The notes below the pieces were generated by a model. The model ran no database searches. It was not told where the DNA came from and saw only the letters and a program-made list of their open reading frames with translations. The translations under genes and the position numbers were made by a program. Below are positions 16,805-25,750 of a stretch of DNA of 64,000 nucleotides, piece after piece (positions within the stretch are counted from its first letter, which is position 1; each line of letters begins with the position of its first letter). The stretch lies in NCBI GenBank assembly GCA_031553435.1, contig JAVBLQ010000012.1, positions 33,810-97,809 of the forward strand, written 5' to 3'. The DNA comes from JAVBLQ01 sp031553435. GTDB taxonomy: Bacteria; Bacteroidota; Bacteroidia; Bacteroidales; Azobacteroidaceae.

Positions 16805-19800
16805 TTATTTTTTCTTCTCAGTTTCCTTCTTCTGCTGAGCAGCCTTGCGGGCTTCCTCCCGTTGTTTTCTCAGGAGTTCCCGTTGTTCGGCTTTCCGTTT
16901 TTGTTCTTCTTTATATGCTTTTTCTTTTGCTTTACGAGCTTCTTCTTTTTGTTTTTGACGTTCTTTGTAAGCCTTTTCTTTTAATTCCTGAGCTTCTTTT
17001 CTATCCCGTTCTTTTTGTTTAATAGCATCCTGACGCTCTTTTTCCTCTTGTTTTTTGAGATCTTGCAATGTTTTTTCCTGTTGTTCTTTGGCCTTCAGGA
17101 TAGCATCTTCTTCCTCTTTTTGTTTTTTGAGGAGTGTTTTACGTTCTTTTTCTTGTTGTTTAAGTAATTCTTTCTGAGCTTTTTCTTCGGCTTCTTTTTG
17201 TTCTTTCAATAATTTCTGTTGTTCTTTTTCTTCTTTTTCCTGTTGTTCAACATAAATGTCGATTTCATTTTTCTGCTTTTTACGCGAGAATAATTTTTTA
17301 ATTCCTTCCACAGGATTGTTTTGAATATCTTTCAATGTTTCGTTTACAGCATCTATGGTTTTAGAAGCTCCTTCGGCAGCTTTATTTAAACCATCTTCCA
17401 CTTCTTTTTCTGTAATAATTGGTTTCGGAGCAATGGAGATTGAATCCGAACCTTTTTTCTGTTCAGGGGTAATGACAGGTTTTGATTCCTGACGGACAGA
17501 ATCTTTGATTATCGGCGTAGGAGATCCGGTTTCAATCGTATCAATGGAATCGCTGTCACTTTCCAATTCTTCCAGGAATTTTTCTGCTTCTTCTTTTACT
17601 GCTTTTTCGGTTTCTTCCTGTTGTTTTAGTTTCCATTTGGCAATCATTGCCGGATTTTGTTTGCCGAAATGTTTTTCGAAGAAAGTCATATATTCTTCCA
17701 GCGTTTTGCCTCGCATCAGAATTTCATAATTTTCGACGGAAATAGGAACAATGACAATATCACGGCTTAACTTTTTGACATAGCCGTTTTCCATATTGAT
17801 CATTTTGTAATATTGCAGGATTTCATCAAAATTGTCGAATCCTTTGATTTGCATCATGGATATGTCTCCGAACTCGTCGAAAGAGAGATCGAAGTCTTTG
17901 ATAACAAAGTTGTTGAAGTTGTAAGCTGCAATATCATACAACATCTGATTTTGATTGATTTTTCCTGTCGGATAAATCAGCATCATCTGATAAGGTTTTT
18001 TCGTTTCTTCGGAGAATTTAATAGTCGAATCGGCTATTGCCATTTCTCCACTTTCCGATCCGAAACGAAGGTTGAAAATCATTCCTTTCATCGGAGATGT
18101 ATCAGATGAGAGTTGACGCCCCCGTATTAAATCTTTCAGGATATTTTCAGCGAGAATACCTACATCGGCTTCCGGATATTTTTCAGCCAGATCTTTTATG
18201 TTGAGCCTGAATTCTTCGGGCTGATTTGTTTGAATGTAGCTTAATGCATTCAAAAACATAAATTTAGGCATCAATTTGGTTTGAGAATATCTTTCTTGCA
18301 CCAGTTTGTAATTTTTTCTTACATTCAATGCTTTCCCGTCCAGGTAATTTCTATATGTGTCTTCATACAAGGAATCTTGTATCACATCCATCATCCGGAC
18401 ATTATATTCGTAATTGGGATCAGCCATTGCGATTGCATAATCACTTTCGGGGAATTCGGCAATAATTTTGTTCTTGATGCTTTGATACATGTCTTTATCA
18501 CCCAGCCTCAAATATGATAAATAAAGCTGATAATAAGAATCAAGCAAAAATTCATTATCAGGGAAACGGTTATTCAGTTTGTCGAATGTTTCAATGGCCA
18601 ATGGAATATCTTCCAGTTTATCTTTGAAAATGAGAGCCATATTATATAAACCATCGATAATGATAGCATTGGAAGATGCAATATCTTCCGGTGTCATTGG
18701 AATTTGCTGCAGATAATATTGAGGATTTTTCGGATCGTTTGATTCTTCTCCGGCTGCTTTTTCTGATACTGCGTCTTGTTGATCCGGTAAGTTTTGTTGC
18801 TTATCGATAGTATCGGTTTTTTCGGCATAACTATCAAAACCACTGTCTAATACCTGGGATTTATTTTTCCTCCTCCAGTTGTCTTCCAGTTTTCGCCGTC
18901 CCCATTTGCTTTGAAAACTGATTTTTCCGCTGCTTACGGTTTGAGGATTATAAAAATAGAAAGCATTATCCGACGGACTTCCTGATGGAACTTGTTTGGG
19001 CGGTTGTACACTCTTTCTTGCTGATAAATCGGGTGCAGATTGTTCGGCTTGGGCCATAAGCTCTTCTTTCTCTTCTTTTTCTTTGGCCTCTTTCTCTTCT
19101 TTTTTTACTTTTTCGATGATCTTGTTGATCACAGCCATTCGTTCTGCTTCAGGCATGGCGGCAAGAATTTGTAAGCTGTCTTGCAAATGTACATTTTCGT
19201 AGTGTACAACTAATTCATCTAATATTTCCGAACGTTTGCTGACACGTTCATAGTCTTTATTTTCTTTTTTCAATGCACCCAAAGCCTCTGAATAACAAGG
19301 TTGTGCTTCTATATATTTCCTTTGGTTGAAAAAAATATCTCCGAGTTTTATCTGGCATAAAGCTTTATCCATTCCGCCTTTCAGTTCTTTGTCAGAACCT
19401 TTTCGATAGCTTTCGATAGCATGAATTGTATCTGGGACAGATAAATATATATTACCCATGGCATAATAAACCTGATCCTGATAATCTTTATTTTTGGGAT
19501 CTTTGGTCATCTTTTTCAATTTCCCGATGATTTTAGAGGTATTGCCTCCCGGAAAAACCTCGGTTTGACGTATCTGAGCACTGAATGTCAATGGATATGG
19601 AGCTGTAGAACCGGCTACTTCTCCGAATGTTTTATAGGCTAAATCTTTTTGATCTAAGGAAGTATATATTTGTCCCAGGAGATATTTCATCCGGTTTTTT
19701 TGCGTTTTATTTTTTTCGGCCTTGATCGCAGTATTTAAATAAGGCACTGCTTCCCGATATTCTTTGTTTTTGATAAGATAATCGGCATATATGGATGAGT

Positions 19801-20437
19801 ACCAGTTTTTTTCATCTTTTTCAAGGTGCTGTACGTCTATTTTTCGTAAAATATCTTCAGCTTCATAGAGCCATCCAAGTTCTGCATAAGAGCGGGCTTG
19901 CCAGATCCGGGCGTTAGTCACGATTTTGGGATCGTCATACGTATAATGCCTGGCGATATATGAAAAAGTAGATGAGGAAACTAAAAAATCACCATTCTGA
20001 AATTGTGCCTTTCCCATCAACATCCAGGCATTGTGCAGGAAAGGGTTATATTCTTCCCTGTTCATAAAGGACTGGTATTTAGGATCTCTGCTTTTACCGG
20101 GTTTCTTTTCAGGTTTGGCTTTGATGGAATGTTGTTTGATGGCTTTGGCTGATTTTTCTATGGCTCTATCGAAAGAACCTCCTTCCTGTTGTTTATCTTT
20201 GGGTAAAGAACTGACCGGATACATGAAAATAAAATCGGAATAATCATCCTGATATCCGTCCTGCATACTTTTTAATGCTTCCAGATATGCTTCATTTCCA
20301 TTAAAATAAACATTGTAACGGGTATTTAAGGCATGATTAAAACGAGTCAGGCTTGTATTCTTTGTAGATGTACAAGAAATTAATGAGGCAATAATGATCG
20401 CCAGAATTGCTATGTCACGGTTCCTTTTGATGCGTAT
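16805..20437 (-). CDS. porW: PorW/SprE-like tetratricopeptide lipoprotein of type IX secretion
   Basis: About 1210 aa. TPR-type helical repeats run through the first two thirds (GKAQFQNGDFLVSSSTF, ARSYAELGWLYEAEDIL, LGDIFFNQRKYIEAQPCY). The C-terminal ~160 residues are an extreme Lys/Glu/Gln coiled coil. SprE/PorW is a lipoprotein needed for type IX secretion and gliding. The first ATG in frame is at 20266, but the frame continues upstream through a lipoprotein signal (basic n-region, hydrophobic core, LISC lipobox) to a TAA at 20456-20458 with no ATG, GTG or TTG. I place the start at ATA 20437; ATT 20446 is the alternative. A start-codon mutation or sequence error is possible. Confidence 0.85.
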   Translation of the reverse strand: MRIKRNRDIAILAIIIASLISCTSTKNTSLTRFNHALNTRYNVYFNGNEAYLEALKSMQDGYQDDYSDFIFMYPVSSLPKDKQQEGGSFDRAIEKSAKAIKQHSIKAKPEKKPGKSRDPKYQSFMNREEYNPFLHNAWMLMGKAQFQNGDFLVSSSTFSYIARHYTYDDPKIVTNARIWQARSYAELGWLYEAEDILRKIDVQHLEKDEKNWYSSIYADYLIKNKEYREAVPYLNTAIKAEKNKTQKNRMKYLLGQIYTSLDQKDLAYKTFGEVAGSTAPYPLTFSAQIRQTEVFPGGNTSKIIGKLKKMTKDPKNKDYQDQVYYAMGNIYLSVPDTIHAIESYRKGSDKELKGGMDKALCQIKLGDIFFNQRKYIEAQPCYSEALGALKKENKDYERVSKRSEILDELVVHYENVHLQDSLQILAAMPEAERMAVINKIIEKVKKEEKEAKEKEEKEELMAQAEQSAPDLSARKSVQPPKQVPSGSPSDNAFYFYNPQTVSSGKISFQSKWGRRKLEDNWRRKNKSQVLDSGFDSYAEKTDTIDKQQNLPDQQDAVSEKAAGEESNDPKNPQYYLQQIPMTPEDIASSNAIIIDGLYNMALIFKDKLEDIPLAIETFDKLNNRFPDNEFLLDSYYQLYLSYLRLGDKDMYQSIKNKIIAEFPESDYAIAMADPNYEYNVRMMDVIQDSLYEDTYRNYLDGKALNVRKNYKLVQERYSQTKLMPKFMFLNALSYIQTNQPEEFRLNIKDLAEKYPEADVGILAENILKDLIRGRQLSSDTSPMKGMIFNLRFGSESGEMAIADSTIKFSEETKKPYQMMLIYPTGKINQNQMLYDIAAYNFNNFVIKDFDLSFDEFGDISMMQIKGFDNFDEILQYYKMINMENGYVKKLSRDIVIVPISVENYEILMRGKTLEEYMTFFEKHFGKQNPAMIAKWKLKQQEETEKAVKEEAEKFLEELESDSDSIDTIETGSPTPIIKDSVRQESKPVITPEQKKGSDSISIAPKPIITEKEVEDGLNKAAEGASKTIDAVNETLKDIQNNPVEGIKKLFSRKKQKNEIDIYVEQQEKEEKEQQKLLKEQKEAEEKAQKELLKQQEKERKTLLKKQKEEEDAILKAKEQQEKTLQDLKKQEEKERQDAIKQKERDRKEAQELKEKAYKERQKQKEEARKAKEKAYKEEQKRKAEQRELLRKQREEARKAAQQKKETEKKK

Positions 20438-20480
20438 GATATAAATTAGAAAGTTTTAATTCAACTAATAAACAGATTTT

Positions 20481-21296
20481 TTAGCTTTTTATTGTCTTTT
20501 TTTGAAGAAATAAAGATATTTTACAAAGAAGAAAAACAGACACTTGTATAAAAATAATAGTAGCGCCTGAAGGTACATTTATATAATACGATAAAAATAA
20601 GCCGCCTATACATCCTATTATTCCAATGAAAATAGAATAAATAATGATTGTCTTGAACCGGGAAGAGAATAAGTTCGCTGTCATTTGCGGGATAGTGAGC
20701 AATGATAAAAGCAACATAATTCCGATTAACCGGATAGAACAAACGATGGTGACGGCAATAGCCAACATCATCAGATGTTCGATCCAACTGACGGGCAACC
20801 CCTTGGTCTGCGCAAATTCTCTGTCAAAAGATGTATAAAGGATTTTTTTGAAAAAAAAGATAAATCCAAGAGCTAATAATATAGCCAGAATTGACACCAT
20901 CCATAAGTCTGTTTTTGTAACAGTAAGGATGTTTCCGAAAAGATATGCCGAAATGTTAGGTGCATAACCGGGAGTTAAAAATATACAAATAACGCCCAAG
21001 GCCATTCCTAAAGACCAGACTGCTGCAATGGCCGAATCTTCTCTGACATTCTGATGTTTCGACAACCATTCAACCCCGAAAGCCGAGAGAACGGAAAAGG
21101 CCAAAGCAGAAAGAATCGGATTGATTCCAAGAAAAAATCCCAGTCCCAATCCTCCGAACGAAGCATGAGTGATACCTCCGCTAATGAATACCAATCGTTT
21201 GGAGACAATATATGTACCAACAATTCCGCAGGCGATGCACGTAAATATACTACCCAGCAGGGCATGTTGAAAAAATGTTAAGCGAAGTATATCCAT
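20481..21296 (-). CDS. znuB: Metal (Zn/Mn) ABC transporter permease, ZnuB/TroC type
   Basis: 271 aa, about eight hydrophobic helices, ABC-3 family: HALLGSIFTCIACGIVGTY at the N-terminus, GGITHASFGGLGLG after the second helix and RLIGIMLLLSLLTIPQMTA late. These permeases import zinc or manganese with a periplasmic binding protein and an ATPase, neither of which lies in the window. ATG 21296 (MDILRLTFFQ) is chosen because a TATATTTG -7 box at 21318-21325 would fall inside the longer frame from 21332. It is transcribed towards porW, 43 bp away. Confidence 0.88.
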   Translation of the reverse strand: MDILRLTFFQHALLGSIFTCIACGIVGTYIVSKRLVFISGGITHASFGGLGLGFFLGINPILSALAFSVLSAFGVEWLSKHQNVREDSAIAAVWSLGMALGVICIFLTPGYAPNISAYLFGNILTVTKTDLWMVSILAILLALGFIFFFKKILYTSFDREFAQTKGLPVSWIEHLMMLAIAVTIVCSIRLIGIMLLLSLLTIPQMTANLFSSRFKTIIIYSIFIGIIGCIGGLFLSYYINVPSGATIIFIQVSVFLLCKISLFLQKKTIKS

Positions 21297-21317
21297 GAAT
21301 ATATATTGTTGGGAGTG

Positions 21318-21325
21318 CAAATATA
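21318..21325 (-). promoter_or_regulatory. -7 box for znuB
   Basis: TATATTTG on the minus strand, 21 bp before ATG 21296. No TTTG box at the right spacing. It helps decide the znuB start. Confidence 0.45.
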
Positions 21326-21358
21326 CAAACAAAAAATGCTATTCTGATTAGATTTTTA

Positions 21359-21366
21359 TACCTTTG
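21359..21366 (+). promoter_or_regulatory. -7 box for rfbC
   Basis: TACCTTTG, 30 bp before the rfbC ATG, divergent from the znuB box in the same 100-bp gap. No matching -33 TTTG. Confidence 0.45.
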
Positions 21367-21396
21367 TGCCCGGAAAACTAAATAAATCACAACTTC

Positions 21397-21936
21397 ATGT
21401 TATATATTGAAACTGAAATTCCTGGCCTTTGGATTATCGAACCTAAAGTTTTCACAGATTCCCGTGGTTATTTTATGGAAGCCTTCAAAAAAGAAATGTT
21501 TGAAAAGCACATCGGAACGGTTAATTTTATTCAGGATAACGAGTCCAAATCTTCTTTTGGAGTGCTGAGAGGTTTACATTTACAAAAAGGAGATTATGCA
21601 CAAGCCAAATTAGTCAGAGTAATCAAGGGTAGCGTGCTGGATGTTGCTGTAGATGTAAGAAAAGATTCGAAAACATTCGGTAAATATGTGGCTGTGGAAC
21701 TTTCGGAAGAAAACAAGAAACAGTTTTTTATTTCCCGTGGATTTGCTCATGGTTTTTTAGTGACCAGTGAAGAAGCTATTTTTACCTATAAAGTTGATAA
21801 TATTTACTCCCCTGAAAATGAATTATCTGTCCTGTATAGTGATCCGGATATCGGTATTGAATGGGGCTTGGATGAAAAACAATTGATTCTTTCTGAAAAA
21901 GATAAAAATGCAAAAAAGCTAAAAGAAGTTATATGA
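21397..21936 (+). CDS. rfbC: dTDP-4-dehydrorhamnose 3,5-epimerase
   Basis: 179 aa cupin-fold RmlC. Signature pieces are FTDSRGYFMEAF, LRGLHLQ, KLVRVIKGSVLDVAVDVR and ISRGFAHGF, with the catalytic His in RGLHLQ and the Tyr in FTYKVDN. It epimerises dTDP-4-keto-6-deoxyglucose, step three of dTDP-rhamnose synthesis. First of three sugar nucleotide genes on this strand; rfbA follows after 80 bp. Confidence 0.96.
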   Translation: MLYIETEIPGLWIIEPKVFTDSRGYFMEAFKKEMFEKHIGTVNFIQDNESKSSFGVLRGLHLQKGDYAQAKLVRVIKGSVLDVAVDVRKDSKTFGKYVAVELSEENKKQFFISRGFAHGFLVTSEEAIFTYKVDNIYSPENELSVLYSDPDIGIEWGLDEKQLILSEKDKNAKKLKEVI

Positions 21937-22008
21937 AGTCAAAGAAAGTAAAAGGTAATGAATTCAAAATTCCTCTAACTTCCTTTAACTCCATATAACT
22001 TCCTAAAA
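21930..22008. repeat. Imperfect inverted repeat between rfbC and rfbA
   Basis: The sequence around the rfbC stop (TATATGAAGTCAAAGAAAGT) is matched, with several mismatches, by the reverse complement of AACTTCCTTTAACTCCATATA about 40 bp on. It has the look of a decayed heptad hairpin. Confidence 0.35.
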
Positions 22009-22016
22009 TAAAATTT

Positions 22017-22880
22017 ATGAAAGGAATTATTTTAGCCGGCGGAAGCGCCACCAGACTTTATCCGCTATCCAAATCGATCTCCAAACAAATCATGCCGGTT
22101 TATGATAAACCGATGATCTACTATCCTTTATCAACATTGATGTTGGCAGGGATCAGAGAAGTGTTGATTATTTCTACTCCTCGTGATTTACCGATGTTTC
22201 AACAACTTCTGGGTAACGGTGATGATTTAGGTATGAAATTCGAATATATCATCCAGCAAGTTCCCAACGGTTTGGCCCAAGCTTTTGTTTTGGGAGAAAA
22301 ATTTGTGAATGGCGAACCTGCCTGCCTGATTCTGGGTGATAACATTTTCTACGGACAAGGTTTTAGCAAAATGCTCCGGAATGCACAACAATTTGAAAAA
22401 GGAGCTTGTGTTTTCGGTTATTACGTCAAAGATCCAAGAGCTTATGGTGTTGTGGAATTTAATGAAAACGGGAAAGTGATCTCCATTGAAGAGAAACCGG
22501 AAAAACCGAAGTCGAATTATGCTGTTCCCGGTCTTTATTTTTATGACAATACTGTAGTACAAAGAGCGAAAGATTTAAAACCATCAGCAAGAGGAGAATA
22601 TGAAATTACCGATTTGAATAGAACATATCTGGAAGAAGGTAGTTTACAAGTCGAACTCTTTGGCCGTGGATTTGCATGGTTGGATACAGGAAATTGCGAT
22701 AGTTTGCTGGAAGCATCCAACTTTGTTGAAACTATCCAGAAAAGACAAGGTTTCTATGTTTCTTGTATTGAAGAAATTGCATGGAGAAACGGATGGATAA
22801 ATGACGCTCAATTACTTGATTTAGGAAAATCAATGGATAAAACAGAATACGGAAAATATTTACTCTCATTAATTTCATGA
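22017..22880 (+). CDS. rfbA: Glucose-1-phosphate thymidylyltransferase
   Basis: 287 aa RmlA. The nucleotide-binding start GGSATRLYPLSK, SKQIMPVYDKPM, the QxxPNGLAQAF motif, LGDNIF and the late WLDTGNCDSLLEASNF are present. It makes dTDP-glucose from dTTP and glucose-1-phosphate. Its stop overlaps the rfbB start by four bases (ATGA), so the two are translationally coupled. Confidence 0.97.
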   Translation: MKGIILAGGSATRLYPLSKSISKQIMPVYDKPMIYYPLSTLMLAGIREVLIISTPRDLPMFQQLLGNGDDLGMKFEYIIQQVPNGLAQAFVLGEKFVNGEPACLILGDNIFYGQGFSKMLRNAQQFEKGACVFGYYVKDPRAYGVVEFNENGKVISIEEKPEKPKSNYAVPGLYFYDNTVVQRAKDLKPSARGEYEITDLNRTYLEEGSLQVELFGRGFAWLDTGNCDSLLEASNFVETIQKRQGFYVSCIEEIAWRNGWINDAQLLDLGKSMDKTEYGKYLLSLIS

Positions 22881-23995
22881 AAACTTATTTGGTCACCGGC
22901 GGTGCCGGTTTTATTGGCGCCAATTTTGTAAAACACATGTTGAGCGCTCATCCGGATGTAAAAATCATTGTATTGGACAATCTTACTTATGCAGGAAATT
23001 TAGGTACTTTGAAAGAGGAACTGAAAAATCCGGATTGTGTGTTTGTAAAAGGAGATATTTGCGACTATGATGTTGTTAACAAAATATTTGAAGATTATTC
23101 TATCAATTATGTAGTAAATTTTGCTGCAGAAAGCCATGTGGATAGAAGTATCGAAAATCCTCAATTATTTCTGCAAACCAATATTCTTGGAACCCAGAAT
23201 TTATTGGATGTGGCAAAAAAACATTGGAGCACAGGCAAAGATGAAAACGGTTATCCCACTTACAAAGAAGGTGTAAAATATCTACAAGTTTCTACAGATG
23301 AAGTTTATGGAAGCTTGGGCGCTACCGGATATTTCACGGAAACAACACCTTTGGATCCTCGTAGTCCTTACAGCGCTTCCAAAACAGGATCCGATTTGAT
23401 CGTAAAAGCTTATGCCGAAACTTTCAAAATGCCGGTGAATATTACCCGTTGTTCCAATAATTATGGCCCATATCATTTCCCCGAAAAATTAATTCCGCTA
23501 ATTATTAAGAATATCCTGGAAGGGAAAAATCTTCCCGTTTATGGTGATGGTAGCAATGTTCGCGATTGGCTATATGTTGAAGATCATTGCAAAGCAATAG
23601 ATAGTGTTCTTCATAAAGGAACGATCGGAGAAGTTTACAATGTGGGTGGTCATAATGAAAAACAAAATATTGAAATTGTAAAATTGACTATCTCAACCAT
23701 CAAAAAATTGATGGATGAAAATGCTGATTACCGTAAATCTCTTAAAAAGGAAAATTATCAGGATTGGATGAATGAAAATCTGATTACTTTCGTAACTGAC
23801 CGTTTGGGACACGATCATCGCTATGCGATAGACCCAACCAAAATTACCAATGAATTGGGTTGGAGCCCTGAAACAAAATTCGAAAACGGAATTGTAAAAA
23901 CCATCCGCTGGTATCTCGAAAATCAGAATTGGGTGGAAGAAGTTACTTCCGGAGACTATCAGAAGTATTACGAGCAAATGTACTCAAACAGATAA
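22877..23995 (+). CDS. rfbB: dTDP-glucose 4,6-dehydratase
   Basis: 372 aa short-chain dehydrogenase family RmlB. Rossmann motif TGGAGFIGANF, then STDEVYG, SPYSASK (YxxxK catalytic pair) and RCSNNYGPYHFPEKLIP. Converts dTDP-glucose to the 4-keto-6-deoxy form. The usual fourth gene, rfbD (the reductase), is not in this window, so the end product could be dTDP-rhamnose (rfbD elsewhere) or another deoxysugar. Confidence 0.97.
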   Translation: MKTYLVTGGAGFIGANFVKHMLSAHPDVKIIVLDNLTYAGNLGTLKEELKNPDCVFVKGDICDYDVVNKIFEDYSINYVVNFAAESHVDRSIENPQLFLQTNILGTQNLLDVAKKHWSTGKDENGYPTYKEGVKYLQVSTDEVYGSLGATGYFTETTPLDPRSPYSASKTGSDLIVKAYAETFKMPVNITRCSNNYGPYHFPEKLIPLIIKNILEGKNLPVYGDGSNVRDWLYVEDHCKAIDSVLHKGTIGEVYNVGGHNEKQNIEIVKLTISTIKKLMDENADYRKSLKKENYQDWMNENLITFVTDRLGHDHRYAIDPTKITNELGWSPETKFENGIVKTIRWYLENQNWVEEVTSGDYQKYYEQMYSNR

Positions 23996-24000
23996 AATAA

Positions 24001-24060
24001 AATTAAAAGTGAAAAACTAAGAGTGAAGGATATCTTAGTTTTTCACTCTTCACTTTTCAC
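24001..24060. repeat. Heptad hairpin between rfbB and kdsB
   Basis: Units ATTAAAA, GTGAAAA, ACTAAGA, GTGAAGG. Perfect 15-bp arms at 24008-24022 and 24033-24047 with a 10-nt loop. The right arm includes the kdsB stop codon (24043-24045). It sits where the rfb and kdsB genes converge. Confidence 0.8.
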
Positions 24061-24795
24061 TTTTTTGATCGCTTTCTCCAAATCCTCCGGTGTATCAATC
24101 CCTATAGACTCGCTGTTGGTAATCCCAACTTTGATAATGTATCCGTTTTCCAACCAACGAAGTTGTTCCAAAGACTCGATAATTTCCAAAGTCGATTGAG
24201 GAAGAGAGGTGATTTCTTTCAGAACCTCTGATTTGTAAGCATACAAACCGATATGTTTATAATAATCATGAACGTGAAGCCATTCGTTGTGATCTTTTCC
24301 TCTCACATATGGAATAACGGAACGGCTGAAATACATCGCTTGCATCCGTTTGTTTATGACTACTTTAGGAGAATTGGGATTAAACAACGCCTCAAATCCA
24401 TCGTTCGGATCAAACGGTTTGACCAACGTAGCAATTTGCGTAGTCGGATCATTGAAACATTGTTTGATGGTTTCGATCTGATCTTCGGAAATAAACGGTT
24501 CATCTCCCTGAATGTTAATAACAACATCGAACGGCATTCCGATCTGTGTATAGGCTTCATAACAACGGTCGGTTCCACTTTTATGCCAACTGGAAGTCAT
24601 CAACACTTTTCCGCCGAAAGCTGTAACCGCATCATAAATCCGATGATCGTCTGTTGCTACATAAACATCATCCAGTAAATCTTTTACCCGTTCATATACA
24701 CGCTGTATCATCGGTTTACCAAGCATGTCCACCAAGGGTTTTCCGGGAAAACGTGTGGATGCAAAACGGGCAGGAATGATTCCGAGAAATTTCAT
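24043..24795 (-). CDS. kdsB: 3-deoxy-manno-octulosonate cytidylyltransferase
   Basis: 250 aa. Activates Kdo as CMP-Kdo for the lipopolysaccharide inner core. Visible: IPARFASTRFPGKPL, TDDHRIYDA, MTSSWHKSGTDRCYEA, NIQGDEPFI and GIDTPEDLEKA. Its start is 4 bp from the stop of the upstream M28 peptidase gene, so it is the last gene of an operon that begins with nfeD. The stop lies in a heptad hairpin arm. Confidence 0.97.
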   Translation of the reverse strand: MKFLGIIPARFASTRFPGKPLVDMLGKPMIQRVYERVKDLLDDVYVATDDHRIYDAVTAFGGKVLMTSSWHKSGTDRCYEAYTQIGMPFDVVINIQGDEPFISEDQIETIKQCFNDPTTQIATLVKPFDPNDGFEALFNPNSPKVVINKRMQAMYFSRSVIPYVRGKDHNEWLHVHDYYKHIGLYAYKSEVLKEITSLPQSTLEIIESLEQLRWLENGYIIKVGITNSESIGIDTPEDLEKAIKKVKSEE

Positions 24796-24799
24796 ATTA

Positions 24800-25750
24800 T
24801 TATTTTATATTTATCAATGCTTCAAATATGCCGTCAATCACTTTGGACATTCGAAAAATATCCAGAGTTTCCATTTTATCTGTTGTTTGATGATAATTTT
24901 TATTCCGGTAAAAAGCCGTATTGGTAATCATCAATGCATCATAATCAAGTTTCCAATAGTTAAGATGGTCTGAAAAGTCTATTCCTACAAGTTTGGATGG
25001 AGCTTTTATGTTTTTTGTCTCAATAGTTTCTGCATCTTTGAATGAGCTGGAAAATGATTTTACAAATTTTCCGTAATCAGACCGTTTAGCTAATAAAATA
25101 AAATTTCCGGTAGTCCCATAAGCTACTTTCATCACTTTGATCGGGTAATGTTGAGAATTTGTTTCGTCATCGAAATAACCGATCATCTCAACAGCAAGCA
25201 TACCATAAACAGGAGTATCAGCATCTTTCAGTGATTTGGCATGAATATAACTGCCCATCATTTCGGTTCTGAAAAAAGGAGGTTCTTCCAAAGTATAAGC
25301 TACTAATTCAATAGGATAATTCAAAGATTGCCCATGTAGCATACGCGCCAATTCCAGTAAAGCAACAACTCCGCTGGCATTATCGTCAGCGCCTTCCTGA
25401 TTTCCGCATACATCGTAATGCGCTCCAATCACAATCAGAGGTTTTTTATTGTTCGTTCCAAAGCGACAGATTACGTTTTTATAATCCCTTTCTTCAGCCA
25501 CATAAGGTTGAAAATAAACCGTATCTGCATATTCTTTGAAAACGGAGGAGATATAATCTGCTGTCTTATCCAACAACTCGGTGTTGAGATAATTACGATA
25601 GCCTTCAGTTTTCGTAATGGTTGTGAGATGATTTTTGATAAGAGTTGTGTCTGAATACACGACTTCCGATAATTCAGAAAAGTTTGATTGTATGGATGGA
25701 TGACAACCGAATAGAACAATCAGAAAAGAATAAATAAAGAGATTTTTCAT
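24800..25750 (-). CDS. M28-family metallopeptidase lipoprotein
   Basis: 316 aa with a lipoprotein signal and lipobox LFGC (Cys16). The M28 zinc site is readable: GAHYDVCG (His, Asp), GADDNASGV, the general-base pair in YTLEEPP, and a later Asp/His in FSDHLNYW. M28 enzymes are aminopeptidases or glutaminyl cyclases; the local sequence does not decide between them. The ATG overlaps the stop of the upstream CPA2 gene by four bases, implying coupled translation in the envelope. Confidence 0.88.
   Translation of the reverse strand: MKNLFIYSFLIVLFGCHPSIQSNFSELSEVVYSDTTLIKNHLTTITKTEGYRNYLNTELLDKTADYISSVFKEYADTVYFQPYVAEERDYKNVICRFGTNNKKPLIVIGAHYDVCGNQEGADDNASGVVALLELARMLHGQSLNYPIELVAYTLEEPPFFRTEMMGSYIHAKSLKDADTPVYGMLAVEMIGYFDDETNSQHYPIKVMKVAYGTTGNFILLAKRSDYGKFVKSFSSSFKDAETIETKNIKAPSKLVGIDFSDHLNYWKLDYDALMITNTAFYRNKNYHQTTDKMETLDIFRMSKVIDGIFEALINIK

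Noticed and set aside
16751..16984. 77-aa plus-strand ORF rich in Phe/Leu/Ser
   Set aside because: It is the antisense of the Lys/Glu-rich coiled tail of porW; composition is a mirror artefact.
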